A stretch of 64,000 bases of DNA from assembly GCA_030765065.1 (NCBI GenBank), contig CM060979.1:110472350-110536349 (forward strand), written 5' to 3'. Made by a program: the position numbers and the translations under genes. Source of the DNA: Deroplatys truncata. Lineage: Eukaryota > Arthropoda > Insecta > Mantodea > Mantidae. Below, in pieces: positions 11,995-22,934 of the stretch. The notes under the pieces were generated by a model. That model worked only from the letters and a program-made list of their open reading frames with translations, did not search any database and was not told the DNA's origin. Numbering within the stretch: the stretch's first letter is position 1; each line of letters opens with the position of its first letter.

Positions 11995-12610
11995 GGGTGG
12001 ACCTTATCACTTCATTTTGAAGATTGTTACTGGTAATGAATCTTGATTTATTGTTATTATCCTGAAAAGAAAAGTTATTCGGCTGAATGGGTCTATCGAA
12101 TAGAACCTAAGCCTACAAAAGTCCAACAAATTCACAGTGCTGGTAAGATGATGGTTGAATTTTTCTAAAACGGGTCATGTTGTTGCTATAGCATTAGAAG
12201 ATAGATGTACCGTACTGCCGATTGATACACAAATGTCTGTTTACCGAATTTTTTAAAAACTTCGTGAAAAACGCCCGTAAGGAAAAATAATGTTACATCA
12301 TGACAACGCATCGTCGTTACAGCAAAACTAACAACTGAGTATCTGGATACCTAAAGATCAGCACCATGGACCCTGCATATATAGCCATGAGCTAGTACCT
12401 TGTGATTTCTTTTTGGTTTTCAAAAATTAAAGACAAAAGATAAAGTCACATTTTCGTCACCAGATGAAGCAGTGGAACATTATAAAACTTGGTTTCTGAA
12501 GTGCCTCAGTAAGAAAGGCATCGTTGCTTTAAGGACTGATTTCATCAAATGCAAAAATGTATTGATGATAAAGGGCTCGTAGCAGCATTTAATATTTTCA
12601 TTTAGTTTCC
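10246..12610 (+). pseudogene. mariner-family transposase, dead and split by an LTR
   Basis: The left end 'cgagggctattcggaaaa' follows a TA and looks like a mariner inverted repeat. The ORF opens at 10418 with EHYQAMIFYDFKSS and a DWLRNAFGE-like helix-turn-helix region, then decays. After the inserted LTR the frame resumes with IVTGNES (canonical IVTGDE, so the first Asp is Asn). It continues through a V-G-K-M-M-V-E-F-F-like block, LHHDNASS (second catalytic Asp kept, about 12290-12310), a degraded HPPYSPDL-DFFLF region, and PDEAVEHYKTWF near the C-terminus. There are many stops and frameshifts. The right inverted repeat was not found, so the 3' boundary is approximate. The family assignment rests on motif order. 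Confidence 0.85.
10850..12014 (-). mobile_element. Solo LTR, family L1, inverted copy
   Basis: Reverse complement of the 3990-5139 element. It opens 'tgtagcaggg' and ends 'cttatcacttca' (12014). The shared AATAAA, here reversed as TTTATT, lies at 11023-11028. It has a long (ATT)n tract at about 11958-11994 where the first copy has only a few ATT-like units. It sits inside the mariner transposase. Flanks are gtttg on the left and ttttg on the right, a plausible 5-bp duplication with one mismatch or a 4-bp one after a base change. Confidence 0.85.
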
Positions 12611-13884
12611 CAGACGTGCTATCTTCATGGACATAGTTTGCACTGCCCCTGCGTTTACACTGTGACCTGACATAATAACCATCCAGCTTAAAAGAATTAA
12701 TATTAATAAAGATTTCTGAAATACATATCAAACTATATACTGTCCTTGAAAACTTCAACTTACATCGAATGTTCTGAATATTTAAAAACAAAAATTGAAT
12801 AAAACATAGATGTAATACTGGTGTTTCTATAATTTTGTCATTTAGGTTACTTTATGGAGTATGTTTATTAAATAAACAAAACAGAATATTGGTTGCTTGC
12901 GAATAAACTGCGTATTCGTAACCTTGAAAACTTATGTAGATACCTACAATATAAAGATTTTGAATGGATTAAAGGATAAACAAAACTTTTCTTTTTGCTC
13001 TCCTTAATAACCCTTTTTAACCCGGAATACTTCGGATAAAAACGTCATGCAGTGATTTGTTTAATTCAGAAATGTTATACTACCTTCGCAAGTTAACCTT
13101 GGTTTTAAACTTTTAAACGTTCTAAAATATGATGATAAGTAATAACTTTATTATACTTCGTAACTAGGAAATTAAAGGAGTAGTTAGTATGTTTGACCCT
13201 ATTCGCCCCTTTTATTCTAAAACTCGCAACTACAGTCCGTTAAGAAAATATGAACACGTTTGTAATGCCAAGCCGGAATATAATTATTCTTTCCTTCTTT
13301 CTTTACTTCTTTTTTAAAACCAAACATATAAATAAAACTAATCTTTAAGTTCCATCTTTACAATGGTGGTTAGAAAATCATGTGTGCACAAAGTAATACG
13401 AAATTTACGGCGTGGCTAAGCAGCCCACGGATAGCTATTCCTTAACGAGCACCTAAAGTTTTCTCTATCTGACATTTAGATATAATAATGCTGAGTGTGG
13501 TGCAACGTCTCTGCTTTAGCTCTGCTTCCAAGTCTAAATGTGCACTGTAAAATGCCCATTGAGGAGACATCCACAAACAGGAACGTCTTCTTGTGAAAGT
13601 TTCCAATAGGGACGCAAAACACCCACAAAATAAGCGTTTCCAGTAAAACACTGGAGTGCTTTGTAGCAAACATCATTGTCCTAACTTCCACTGCAAAAGA
13701 GTTTCTGCCATTTTACGCATGCAGTTTGAGGTAAGGTTAACAATGTGCAAATGGGCAACCTCGGGCTTAAATACCTTATACAAACATCAGATACAAGACT
13801 TGATGGCACTATCATTTTGCCTCTAAAATGTTTAAGAGGCTCTTTATTTAGAGTATGGCAAACTTCATGTGGTTCTTTTGGACT
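12611..13884. other. Unannotated, one odd minus-strand ORF
   Basis: Mostly AT-rich with nothing recognised. At 13442-13691 two overlapping minus-strand frames (75 and 71 codons) have unusual composition for this AT-rich region, including a run like RRRSCLWMSPQWAF. No family is recognised. It may be a fragment of a repeat or a very degraded coding sequence. Confidence 0.4.
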
Positions 13885-14345
13885 TCCTACCTATCGAACA
13901 AGATGGCAACGTGTGGGGCTCGCATTTGGGAGATCCCGGTTTCGACTCCCGTCATTGCCCGCTCTGACCTTGGGTTTTTCCTGGTCGGTAGGCAATTCTG
14001 AAGTGGTTTCCTATCTACAACGATTGCTTTTCTTATTTTTATTTCATTTTGTTTCCTCATCTTTCAGGTGTGCTTCTAGGTTTCGTGGAGTAGGGCGGTG
14101 ACGGACAGATGGCGCGGATGCTTACTCAAGGAAAGAGTACTCCCTGTGGACACTAGAGGGCTGCTTGGTCGAGGGTGTTTTTTTGCCCTCTCTAGACAGC
14201 TCCAGTAGTGAACGAGTCTTCGAATTTGGAATTGTTAGGGACTTATGCGCTTCTAAGTGACCTGTAGCCTCCTGTAGTTCCTTCAGTTCGTCCCTTCCTC
14301 TTGGGGGTTGGTAGCCGCAATGGATTATGTAGGTCTAAGTGTGCT
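13885..14345 (+). repeat. SINE family B, copy 1
   Basis: The tRNA-like head has a B-box-like 'ggtttcgactccc' (about 13939). The body starts 'ctctgaccttgggtttttc' and continues through 'tttcaggtgtgcttctagg', 'cagatggcgcggatgct', 'gtgacctgtagcctcctg' and 'ggtagccgcaatgg'. The same ordered blocks occur at 26975-27406 and 39612-40045. A 118-codon frame inside (13745-14101) runs across the boundary and is not a gene. Confidence 0.85.
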
Positions 14346-15294
14346 ATAACCTATAATATATATACTGTTTTAAAAGCTTTTGATCATTATGGCAATTTTA
14401 CAAAACATTCATTAAGATAATTACTTAAAAGCTATTCAATGTAGAAAGTTCATGATTTCAGTAATGGTTAATTAGAGAATACGTAAAACTTTCAAGAATT
14501 TTGGATAAAAATCAGAAGACAATAAAAATGTTAGCACTTTTTCGCCTTCAGGTTTCAAATAATACTACTTAACTTCAGTATGGAAAAATTCGGATTTACA
14601 GCACAAATATTTCAGAAATGATTAAAGCCAGAAAACCAACTTATTCGTAACCATATCTGGAAGAAATCTACTACTTTACATAACTTTTATTTATACTTTA
14701 CCATTTCTCAGCTGCGTAAGATTCCACAAATATTAAAAATCTTTGACAATTACTGTCTTACGCAAAATTCTGAGTATTTTTTCTTATACTGTCACCTCAT
14801 AACTATCTGTTACAGCTTATTCAAACCCGTTATATCTATTTTGAGAAATTAAAAGCTAATGGAAATGTTCTTCTAACCTCTTGCAAGATAATCCAAGCAA
14901 ATGTTAATGGTATGGGGGATGCTCATATGCCAAAACTAAACGGTATGAGAGATTATCATTCAGAAAATAGTCATCGTGTAGAAATGGGAGCGGGGAGAAG
15001 AAGCCTATGTTGTCGGTAGATATCATTTTGCTCATCTATACGAGGCAAACATTTAAGTTTTCTCAAGTGAACCCGCTGATTTTTTGCTATTGTCTAAGAA
15101 ATTTAAGTTTTGTTGTGGCAGCTTATTTTTACTGTTTCTTTTTGGTTAAATAAAATAAGGAAAATTAATTTAGTGGAAATATTAAGCTTAAAAGCGAAAG
15201 CTGGTGCAGCAATGCAAAAAAGAAAGGGAGACAATATCAAAAATGAATTTAAAACTGTATTTTAAATTCTTGGCGCTAAAAACGCATTCTATTA

Positions 15295-15330
<36 letters not shown>

Positions 15331-15954
15331 GCTGAAGGAGTATCATAAAAATATATAAATGAAATAAACGCTCATGATAAAAATATTGTAGGTAAATATA
15401 ATTTACAAACAACAACAAAGAGATACTGTCATGTGAGATAATTCTAGCAGAGAATCAACGAGAAGAAAAAGCAGGAAGCTTTGGGAATAAAACGATAATA
15501 GAATCAAAGCCATAGGAGTGTATTAATACTTTTTACAACTCATACCACCTTTTAACCTTTGCTTTCACAAAGACGTGAAATCAGCTTAAGCTATCATTAG
15601 ATATCATTTACACCAGAAGAAAGCAGAAGAGGAGCTTTGAGTTACCCAAACGCCGACAGAGATTAGAGATAGTGTATAGAAAATTAGAAAGCGAATCACG
15701 TTTTATCCAATGTCATTTCAGTACATGATATTTTGTAAGAAGGAAGTGCTTCCTCTCTGAGTCTAATTCTTCCAATGCACGTGTTTGCAATTACCTCTGT
15801 GTCTACTAGACATCTAACTAATATGTTCATGTGCCTAAACTAAGCGGCATCAGAGTTTTGTTTAAATATTATGAAATGACTTCAGGCACATGGACAGCTA
15901 CGTTACCATTAATTTCATAATATTCGTTGCTTTAACATGTTTATTTCTCTTCTA
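14346..15954. other. Unannotated AT-rich sequence with (ATT)n
   Basis: The only clear feature is an (ATT)n microsatellite at about 15294-15330. It makes a poly-asparagine stretch in a meaningless 76-codon minus-strand frame. No repeats or domains are recognised elsewhere in the stretch. Confidence 0.5.
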
Positions 15955-16260
15955 ATTCATCATCGCCATCATCATTCATGGATTGGCTGCTATCCCACTG
16001 CAACTTCAAAGAGATCTTTGATATTTCCGTCTCAATTGGTCGTCCCCTTATTCTTTTCCTAACCGCTGGCTTGTGCATTGTTATCATTTAGATAATCTCC
16101 GCCGTCATTCTATCTATATGCTATTTTCAGTTTGATATGCTTCTGTTATACGCTCGTTTACATTACAAACTGTTAGCTCCTGTAGGTACATTTTGTTTGT
16201 AATATGTTCTTTGGCAGCCAGCAACTTTCCTATGGAAGGCCATATTAGCTATTTGTAAGT

Positions 16261-17206
16261 TGTCGCGGTAATCTGTCCGTGTTATCTTATTTGCTGAGCG
16301 CCTGTTATTGTTTTACTATTTTCAAATTTTGGGTTCTTTGTACTCCGGCTAGCTATTATTACTCAGTCGAGCAAATATCTCTTGATCAGGGAGTGTAAAC
16401 GGAAAGGAGTTGTTACTAAAAGATAACACTGATAAAAAAATTTGTTTTTACACTTTTATTGCCGTCGCACTTAATTAATTTCACATATTTAATCTTGATA
16501 CACGCCTAACTGAAAGTGTTATATTTTCGAATGTAACTACAATCACTTATTTGCCGCGCACTATTATTCGCGTATTTCACATTTTGTAACTAACTTTACA
16601 ACGCGAGAGATTCTGTAGAATTGCATAATGTGTACTTCATGAAGGCTTCCTTAGAACTGCCTGACGTGTAACTCGCGAGAGAGATTTCTTAGAACTGCGC
16701 GACGTTTACCTTGTGAATGATTCTGTAGAACTGCGCGATACTTTTTTTTTTTTTTTAATTGGTGTGGCCCCGCCTCCGCCACACCAGGTGGCGATCATCC
16801 GAAAGGGATCTTGCCTTGGCTCAAGAATTTATACTCCCTCACCCCGATATGCCTAAACATTATAATAGAGCTACTATTGGTTAATAAATCGCACCAACAT
16901 TAGCGTCTGTTTTATAAGCCAATCAAAATTACAAACACATATGCTCTAGGGAAGATATTCCCTCCATTTCTAAAGAAAGGCACGCTATTCTGACGTCATT
17001 TGTTTGTCTCTTCCAACTGATAAACAACTCACCCCCTCGCTTCATTGTTACCCGTTCGTATTGTCAGTTTCAGTGAGGCCGTGTAAATTTATTTCCTAAC
17101 AATGCTTATGGCTAACAAATATCTAAAATCATTGTCATACAATAATGTTAATTTACACTACAATCACTCTGGCATTCACAGTGTTGTGATATAATATACT
17201 GCCTCA
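16261..17206. mobile_element. Solo LTR, family L2, copy 1 (946 bp)
   Basis: Begins TGTCGCGGT, ends ACTGCCTCA, and is flanked by a perfect 4-bp duplication AAGT (16257-16260 and 17207-17210). Removing it rejoins the minus-strand LINE. The second copy at 35718-36550 is collinear, with the same ends and its own 4-bp duplication. Internally it has four tandem units of about 36-38 bp (16609-16741, 'gattctgtagaactgcgcg' type) and a secondary insertion at 16742-16806. No internal retroviral genes are present. Orientation is not settled. Confidence 0.85.
16742..16806 (-). mobile_element. Poly(A)-tailed retroposon tail inside the L2 LTR
   Basis: About 65 bp present in this LTR copy and absent from the one at 35718. 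On the minus strand it reads 'cctttcggatgatcgccacc', a hairpin GGTGTGGC...GCCACACC, then AATT and about 15 A. A 3' poly(A) with a short 5'-truncated body is typical of a LINE or SINE 3' end. The flanks 'gatac' and 'gatct' may be a short target duplication. Confidence 0.65.
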
Positions 17207-17640
17207 AAGTACTGTCTTAATCTTTTTCTTAGAGACCAGATTTCACTGCTGTATATTAACATTGGAACTATAGTTTTAGTTAACTTAATTAATGTTTCTC
17301 TCCTTGCTTTATTCTTCAAACTTCTCATTATAGAGTCATCCAAATGTGTAAATCTATTAATTTAATGATTTTATACCTCGAATTTCCATATAAGGTATAT
17401 TATACCCCGAATAACTGAAATGTCTCACCAGCGCTATTATTTCATTATTTTGAACTATTTTAGCTTTTATTTCTGTTTTCCCGTTAAAGGCAATTGTTTA
17501 CTTTTTTGTCTAGGATTTTGAGTTATAATTTCTCCGTGAAGACTGAGAATTTATGTTGCTAACTGAACAATCTGAATCCGCAAATATTCTAGTAACTGGT
17601 TATCTTCCAAAAAAGTAGTTTGTTTACATATTTGGTGTTG

Positions 17641-18240
17641 TGTTCATTCGACTGTCTTTCTTTCCTCCATTCTCTTCATTTGTTATAGATGTATGTTAAA
17701 TGATGTCCTTTTGTGCACGTATTTTATTTTTGGTTCCTCTGCTTGAGCTGAATACTACATATTCCGTTTGTTCTTCTTGCCTTAGGATGCTCGGAAGTAT
17801 CAGTCACCAACATGGTGAGTGAAGCCATTGGGAAGGGGGAGTTTTAAATGAAAGTATCAACTACGTATTCCAGACACAGAGGATGGAAGAGTTGACTCCG
17901 TGTCCTTCGTCTTCTTAGGCTCGACGTCCTATAAAACATTTAAGTAAAATGCAACAGGCTCCTTAAATATCTACGCAACAACCGATATATGCTTTTTAAA
18001 TTCTGTTAGCTCACTACATAGAAAAATGTAAACATTTCAGTATATGGCTTTGGCAATGTTTTTGTCATCTTCTGTACAAATTAGTGCAACAAATCTGTTA
18101 ACAGTGTTAGTGTGCAAACCAAAGTTTCAAAACTTAACATCATAACGACACACTGCCCTCCACGATATGAATGAATGAACAGCCAATTTGTCCCTGAATG
18201 GCTAAGGCCTGCATATCCGCTACAAAAAATAATTATTTAT
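17641..18240. other. Spacer with a SINE-head fragment
   Basis: Mostly unrecognised. 18195-18225 ('ggctaaggcctgcatatcc') resembles the 5' tip of SINE family D (compare 36875-36895). Confidence 0.4.
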
Positions 18241-20510
18241 ATTTGTTTAAAATCGCTTGCCAGCAAATTTATCATTGGTGGAGATTTTCATTCAAAACAC
18301 GCCTTTTAATTCAAAATAAGAACGATTGGGGATCAAGACTGACACCTCTAGAGGTAAAATCTCTATGAAGTAGAATGAAAGTAAATTGTGACTTTTACTC
18401 CATGTATTTACCCCATACCGGCCCTTCTGACAGGAAGAGAGTAGTAGATGCCATGACTTCTTTACCATTAAGAGTTTATCGAAACAGTTTATTAAAATGA
18501 ATCATTGTGGTGATCTCTCGTCAGATCATACACCTATAATGTTGTCCAATAAAAATTTGATATAAAAGGAAGAACCACTTAAATTAAATAGTCAAAAAAT
18601 AACTGATGGGAATTCAGAGCTGAACTTGAGAGCCTCATTGAAACGAAGTTGACCTGTTAATTGCTAACGTCCAGCATTCAGCCTGAACAAACATCAGTCA
18701 ACTCAAATATGTATGGAAAAACTAATATAAATCACCCTTTTGAAGTACAAGAGCTAGTTAATGAAAAAAGAAGAAATAAATTAAATGAGTTTTATTTATG
18801 GATGCTCCTTAATCGCTGTAGTCCTTAGTGTCCGTTTTTATATTGGGCGTGAAAGACCGGTAATTTTGCTCAGAGACATATTTATCAGGCCTGAAGTTCT
18901 TTACGTGCCGTAAATCTACGACACGGGACCACCGGCTTTACTTCCGTTCCGAAGAAAGCCATGCTAAGGATTTTTACGCCCGAAAAAATCCAATGCCCTC
19001 CGCGGGTTTGAAAAAAGAAGAGCTCGCAAAATACAGCAACACAGTCGATATCCTTCATATAAAACGATAGTTAGCCGACTAAGCAACAAACTCAAAACAA
19101 TGATAAAGAAAATAAAAAATGCAGCAATTATATTTCCAAGAGTTGGTGCAGTAAATGATACTGACTATTCACTTTGGAAGACTGCTAAGGGTCTTAAAAG
19201 GCCAATAACACAAGCACCACGCATTAGAAAATATAATAATGATTGGACGAAAGGTGATAAAAAAAATAAGTAGGTATATTTTCAGAAGATCTAGAAGAAA
19301 CTTTCAAAGACACGCGCTTGAAGAGTTACCTAATAAAACACTAGTAAAATCTCTACACATAATAAATGCTGTTATCAGGCTGAAATACGTACCCAGACAA
19401 TGGAAGATACCTAAGTCTGGGAAGGACGCTGTTGATGAAAAGTGTTATATCACTGTTACCAGTATTATTTAAAGTATTTGGAAGATTGCTGCTCAACCGC
19501 TTGAAACCAATATTAAAAGATAAAAATCTAATCCCAAATCAAAAATTCGGTTTCAGGGGCATACATTCAACCACTCATCAGGTGGATAGAATAAGGGCAA
19601 ATAACTGAAGAATCGTTCAGTATTTTCTTGATGTGACCCAAGCCTTTGATAAGGTATGTCATACCGGGTTAAACTATAGTCTATAGATAAGTTACAACGT
19701 GATCAACTAAAGCAATACTGTGAAATTCTATAACCTATCTCTCAGAAAGATTATTTCGGATCAACACGGAGGTGAGTATTCAGGAGTCCAACATGGAAGT
19801 GTGCTTGGATCAGCATTGTACTTACTGTATACTCATGACTATCACAAAATCAAGAAACAACAATAGCCACTTTTGCTGACGATACTGCCATTCTGGCCGT
19901 TTGTGGAAACTAAAGAAGCAACCGATAAGCTTCAAAATACGGAAAATAGTGCTAGGATCAAACGGTGTCTATCCTCAATGAGACAAAATCAACTTACGTA
20001 ATTTTTACAAACAGAAAAGTAGAAAATCTACCTGTATTTGTTACTGAACAAATAATTCCATATGGAAATAAGGCTAAGTACTTGAGTATGGCACTTCATA
20101 CTAAGACAAAAAAAAAAAGAATAACTTGCTTTAAAGTTCAGTAAAATGTTGTGGTTGTTAGGAAAATATTCCTAATTAATATACACAATAAATGTTATTG
20201 TATAAGCAGTTATTAAAACCTGTCTGGATATATGGGTTGCAAATCTGGAGCTGCACCAAGGAATATAATATTAAAATAGTACAAAACTTTCAAAATAAAG
20301 TCCTATGTGGTACTATTACTTAGGAATGATAACATTCATAAAGACTTCAAAATGGATACTGTCAGTGAACAAATAAGAACTATGACAGCGAAGCATGAAA
20401 AGCTACTTCACAACCATCTGAAGCCAAACCCTACTGTGATTCGGCTATTGGACAACAATATTGTACCAAGAAGACCCAAAAGGACAAAACCCGAAAATTT
20501 ATTGCAGTGA
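18241..20510 (+). pseudogene. jockey-like non-LTR retrotransposon, dead
   Basis: Endonuclease remnants come first: a FIIGGDF-like strand (about 18268) and DLSSDHTPIM (about 18515-18550), the SDHxP signature of APE-type endonucleases. After a SINE insertion the linker and RT follow: YPSYKTIVNRLSNKLK, DYSLWKTAKGLKRP, FLDVTQAFDKV (RT motif A, about 19624) and TFADDTAIL (catalytic FADD codons 19872-19883). The C-terminal part has the W-x-Y-G-L-Q-I-W segment (about 20230) and ends KRTKPENLLQ at 20507. Frameshifts and stops are frequent. A younger relative with a near-identical C-terminus (KRTKPEDLVQ) lies on the minus strand at 49493-50390. Confidence 0.9.
18775..19009 (-). repeat. SINE family D inserted in jockey
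   Basis: Flanked by a perfect 12-bp direct repeat GAAAAAAGAAGA (18763-18774 and 19010-19021), which separates two parts of one jockey reading frame. On the minus strand it begins 'caaacccgcggagggcattgg', passes 'cgtaaaaatccttagcatgg' and ends 'ataaataaaact'. The copy at 36608-36890 shares the body and keeps a tRNA-like head that is truncated here. Confidence 0.9.
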
Positions 20511-20931
20511 TTTGTGTTCCCGTATGAAAAATGCGAATACAGAATTACAGAAATTCCTGCATTTACTAGATCAGGTCTTTGCTTAGTTACCTGAAGTATG
20601 TATGCAACGTATTTAGCATTAAATCTAAAAGCAAATATATTAAGAACACATAAAAATACACGCCACTTCATTATCTATTAAAGGACATGTGTAGCAAACT
20701 TCATAATTTTTTTTTAGACTATAATGTTTCAAGCATAATAACCTTGAACGATATAAATGTAGGAATACACCGAATGAAATTATGTAACACCAGGTTTCTT
20801 CGCGGACTTCAACATTTAAATCAAGGACCTACCTTAAAATAGATGGAAGGAAACAAGTAAGATATATTTTGAAGCTAAAATCAGAAATTAATTTCAGAAA
20901 CATAAGTTAGAATTCTGATTCGATCCCTCTC

Positions 20932-20964
<33 letters not shown>

Positions 20965-21534
20965 GTCTTTTTAATGTCGCTAAAATTAAATGGGCACAAC
21001 AAGCGGAGGATGGAATCCCAAATAAACATTAATGGTAGAGAAAGAGGTCTGGATATTACACGTGGATATGCATATCAAAAATTTAAAGAGTTACCTACTG
21101 ATATTTCCCTCTTATCGTATCAAAGAGGACAACTAATGAAATCATAGGAAGAATTTATATTCGTGTTTCGCTTTTATAGCCTTAACAGTTATCGTTTTAG
21201 AAACATACTAGCCGTGTTAAGCGTTGAGGTCTCTATGTTTGTTTCAGGCTAATCTTGCATAACCATCACCCAAACGAAATGTCCACACTCTGCTACCACT
21301 TCCACTGCGCCAATCATTTTGGATTTAATGACGCATTATTAAATTATAGGTACTTGAAGTCACTGCAGTTAAGGCCTCTAAAATAGTCCAAGGAAATTGC
21401 TATCATGTGCAAGTAAGTAGGTAAACAAATAAAGTATGGTTTCTAGCTCAAGGGCTGATCCTTCTTCGTCTTCACAGATGAACCATTTATTTTAATACAG
21501 TTTATCGTTGGTTACATTCGTATTCTTTTAAGAC
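20511..21534. other. Unannotated, with (TC)n microsatellite
   Basis: A CT-rich microsatellite lies at about 20926-20965. The rest is AT-rich, with an 87-codon minus-strand frame (20408-20671) that only shadows the jockey 3' end. Confidence 0.55.
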
Positions 21535-22240
21535 TTTTCAAACACCTTTGTCACAAATCCTTTTATCCAATGCTCAACCAGCTACTTTCCCTCTTCCTGA
21601 TGTGTTTCAACACTGTTTTTCCTCAGGCCAGATTTTCTAAAACGTTTCGTTATTTATATATTTTGTCTGTCCAGGTCACCGATTCGATTTTTTTTCCATG
21701 TCCACGTTTCAATAGTTTTTCTTTACTTCGTCGCAAAATAAAAGTTTATGTACTATACAATGTCATACTCTGCACTTCGCTAATCTATCTTCAAAGGAAA
21801 CGTTTGTTTTGCTATTAGAAGCTTCTTTTGACATTGATCATCTCTGTTTGACTTATTGACAACTTATTGACAATGTTACTTCTCATGGTATCTACTTCCC
21901 AAGTATGTAAAACTGTCCACTAGCACCACTACGTTTTCCCCATTTCGCAAAAGTATCTTATTGGTTTTTAAGAATAGTCTTTGTCTTTTAACATCTTCAT
22001 CCCGTACTCCTCAACGTTGTCATTTACTTCCTTTAGCTTGTTCCTCTTCTGTTAGCAGTACCATCTCATCAGAAAATCAATACAGTTTATTCTTCTTCCA
22101 CCTATCACCTCGCCTCCCATGTTCCGGAAAGAATTCTTCATTCAGTTCTACAAGTAGGTATAGAACAGTTGGGGAGGGCGATGAAAAGGGGCTTCTGTGT
22201 CGTACTTTAAAACCCTTTATAGTTCTATATAGCTAAACAG
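21535..22240 (-). pseudogene. LINE reverse transcriptase fragment, minus strand
   Basis: Reading the minus strand from about 22080 downward gives LLTEEEQA (just after the catalytic region), an EEYGMK-like block, a KTK block, then DSFTYLGSRYHE (about 21890; canonical VDSFKYLGS). The distal blocks follow: AKCRV, a degraded LYSSExWTLR, RxEKLL, WTDKI (about 21670) and KHIRKRESSW (about 21595). Multiple frames and stops are needed. It is the same broad class as the insertion at 15955 but not closely related in sequence. Confidence 0.75.
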
Positions 22241-22934
22241 CGGTTCAGTTCTATAGTTTTCAAAATGCAGTGCCTAAACGTAGTGTCACAGAGCAATCAA
22301 TCTATTATTATATACCATTGGGACTTAATTACTTCTCACTTCATATATTATCTCCTCAAGTATCTCTTAAATAAAGTATTTCATTGGTTGCTCAGTAGTT
22401 TTAACATTCTCGCGCATAAGTAGCCCAGCCTTCTGTTGGAAATTGTTGTGCCTGAGAGATCCGCCACTGGAGCACAGTAACCACGAGGCAATTGGCGCTG
22501 CCAGATTGATTAACATTGACGCCACTACATGTCGCTATGTGTATGTGAAGCTGCGCGCGCAGCTCAGCAACTCGTGCCCGGCCGGAGAAGTGCTTGATCG
22601 ATACCGCGGGCTCTGGGCTCCGCTACAGCAGGGAATTATAACAAAAAACTTGTGGAAGGGGAGAAAGAAAAGTAAACCTCGTAGCTACTGGGATTCCTGC
22701 ACCGCCCGGGGATCCACGGGATAGTCTGATCTCTCGTTGCTAATCCGTTGAAACACAGTTTACTGCTCAGCGCTGAAACAGGTGCTTACGTAACAAACTG
22801 TTTTCATTCAGGTCCGCTTCTCACAGTTCAACATGTACATTCAGAGAGCGTCATTTGTTCAAGAGAGTGTATGTAATTAACAGCTCCATTCTCACATGAG
22901 GGAAAGATGCATAGAGCACTCCCTCGAAAAAAAA
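22241..22934. other. GC-richer segment of unknown nature
   Basis: 22440-22740 contrasts with its surroundings: GC-rich, with 'gctgcgcgcgcagctcagc' and 'gggctctgggctccgctac'. It supports a 93-codon plus-strand frame (22443-22724) with no recognised domain. It could be an unrecognised SINE body or a very small exon-like patch. Confidence 0.35.

Larger units (their letters stand above)
15955..17640 (-). pseudogene. Insect LINE reverse transcriptase 3' half, split by an LTR
   Basis: On the minus strand the pieces read in order. First is a degraded palm region (ADxxxxLA-like, near 17590). Then come KAKIVQNNEII (about 17460) and RSLKNKARRETLIK and MLIYSSEIWSLRK (17340-17225), the position of the family's LYGSExWtLRK block. 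After the inserted LTR the tail resumes with MAFHRKVAG, a degraded R-M-A-E-I-like helix and KRIRGRP (about 16050). The 3' end is a GAT-rich tail at 15955-15990. Stops are frequent. It resembles the endonuclease/reverse-transcriptase LINEs abundant in insects, but the clade is not assigned. Confidence 0.8.

Noticed and set aside
13745..14101. 118-codon plus-strand open frame
   Set aside because: It crosses into SINE family B copy 1 and encodes no recognised domain.
15188..15418. Poly-asparagine minus-strand protein
   Set aside because: It is the translation of an (ATT)n microsatellite.
22443..22724. 93-codon GC-rich open frame as a gene
   Set aside because: No recognised domain. GC-rich patches in this window are mostly SINE bodies.
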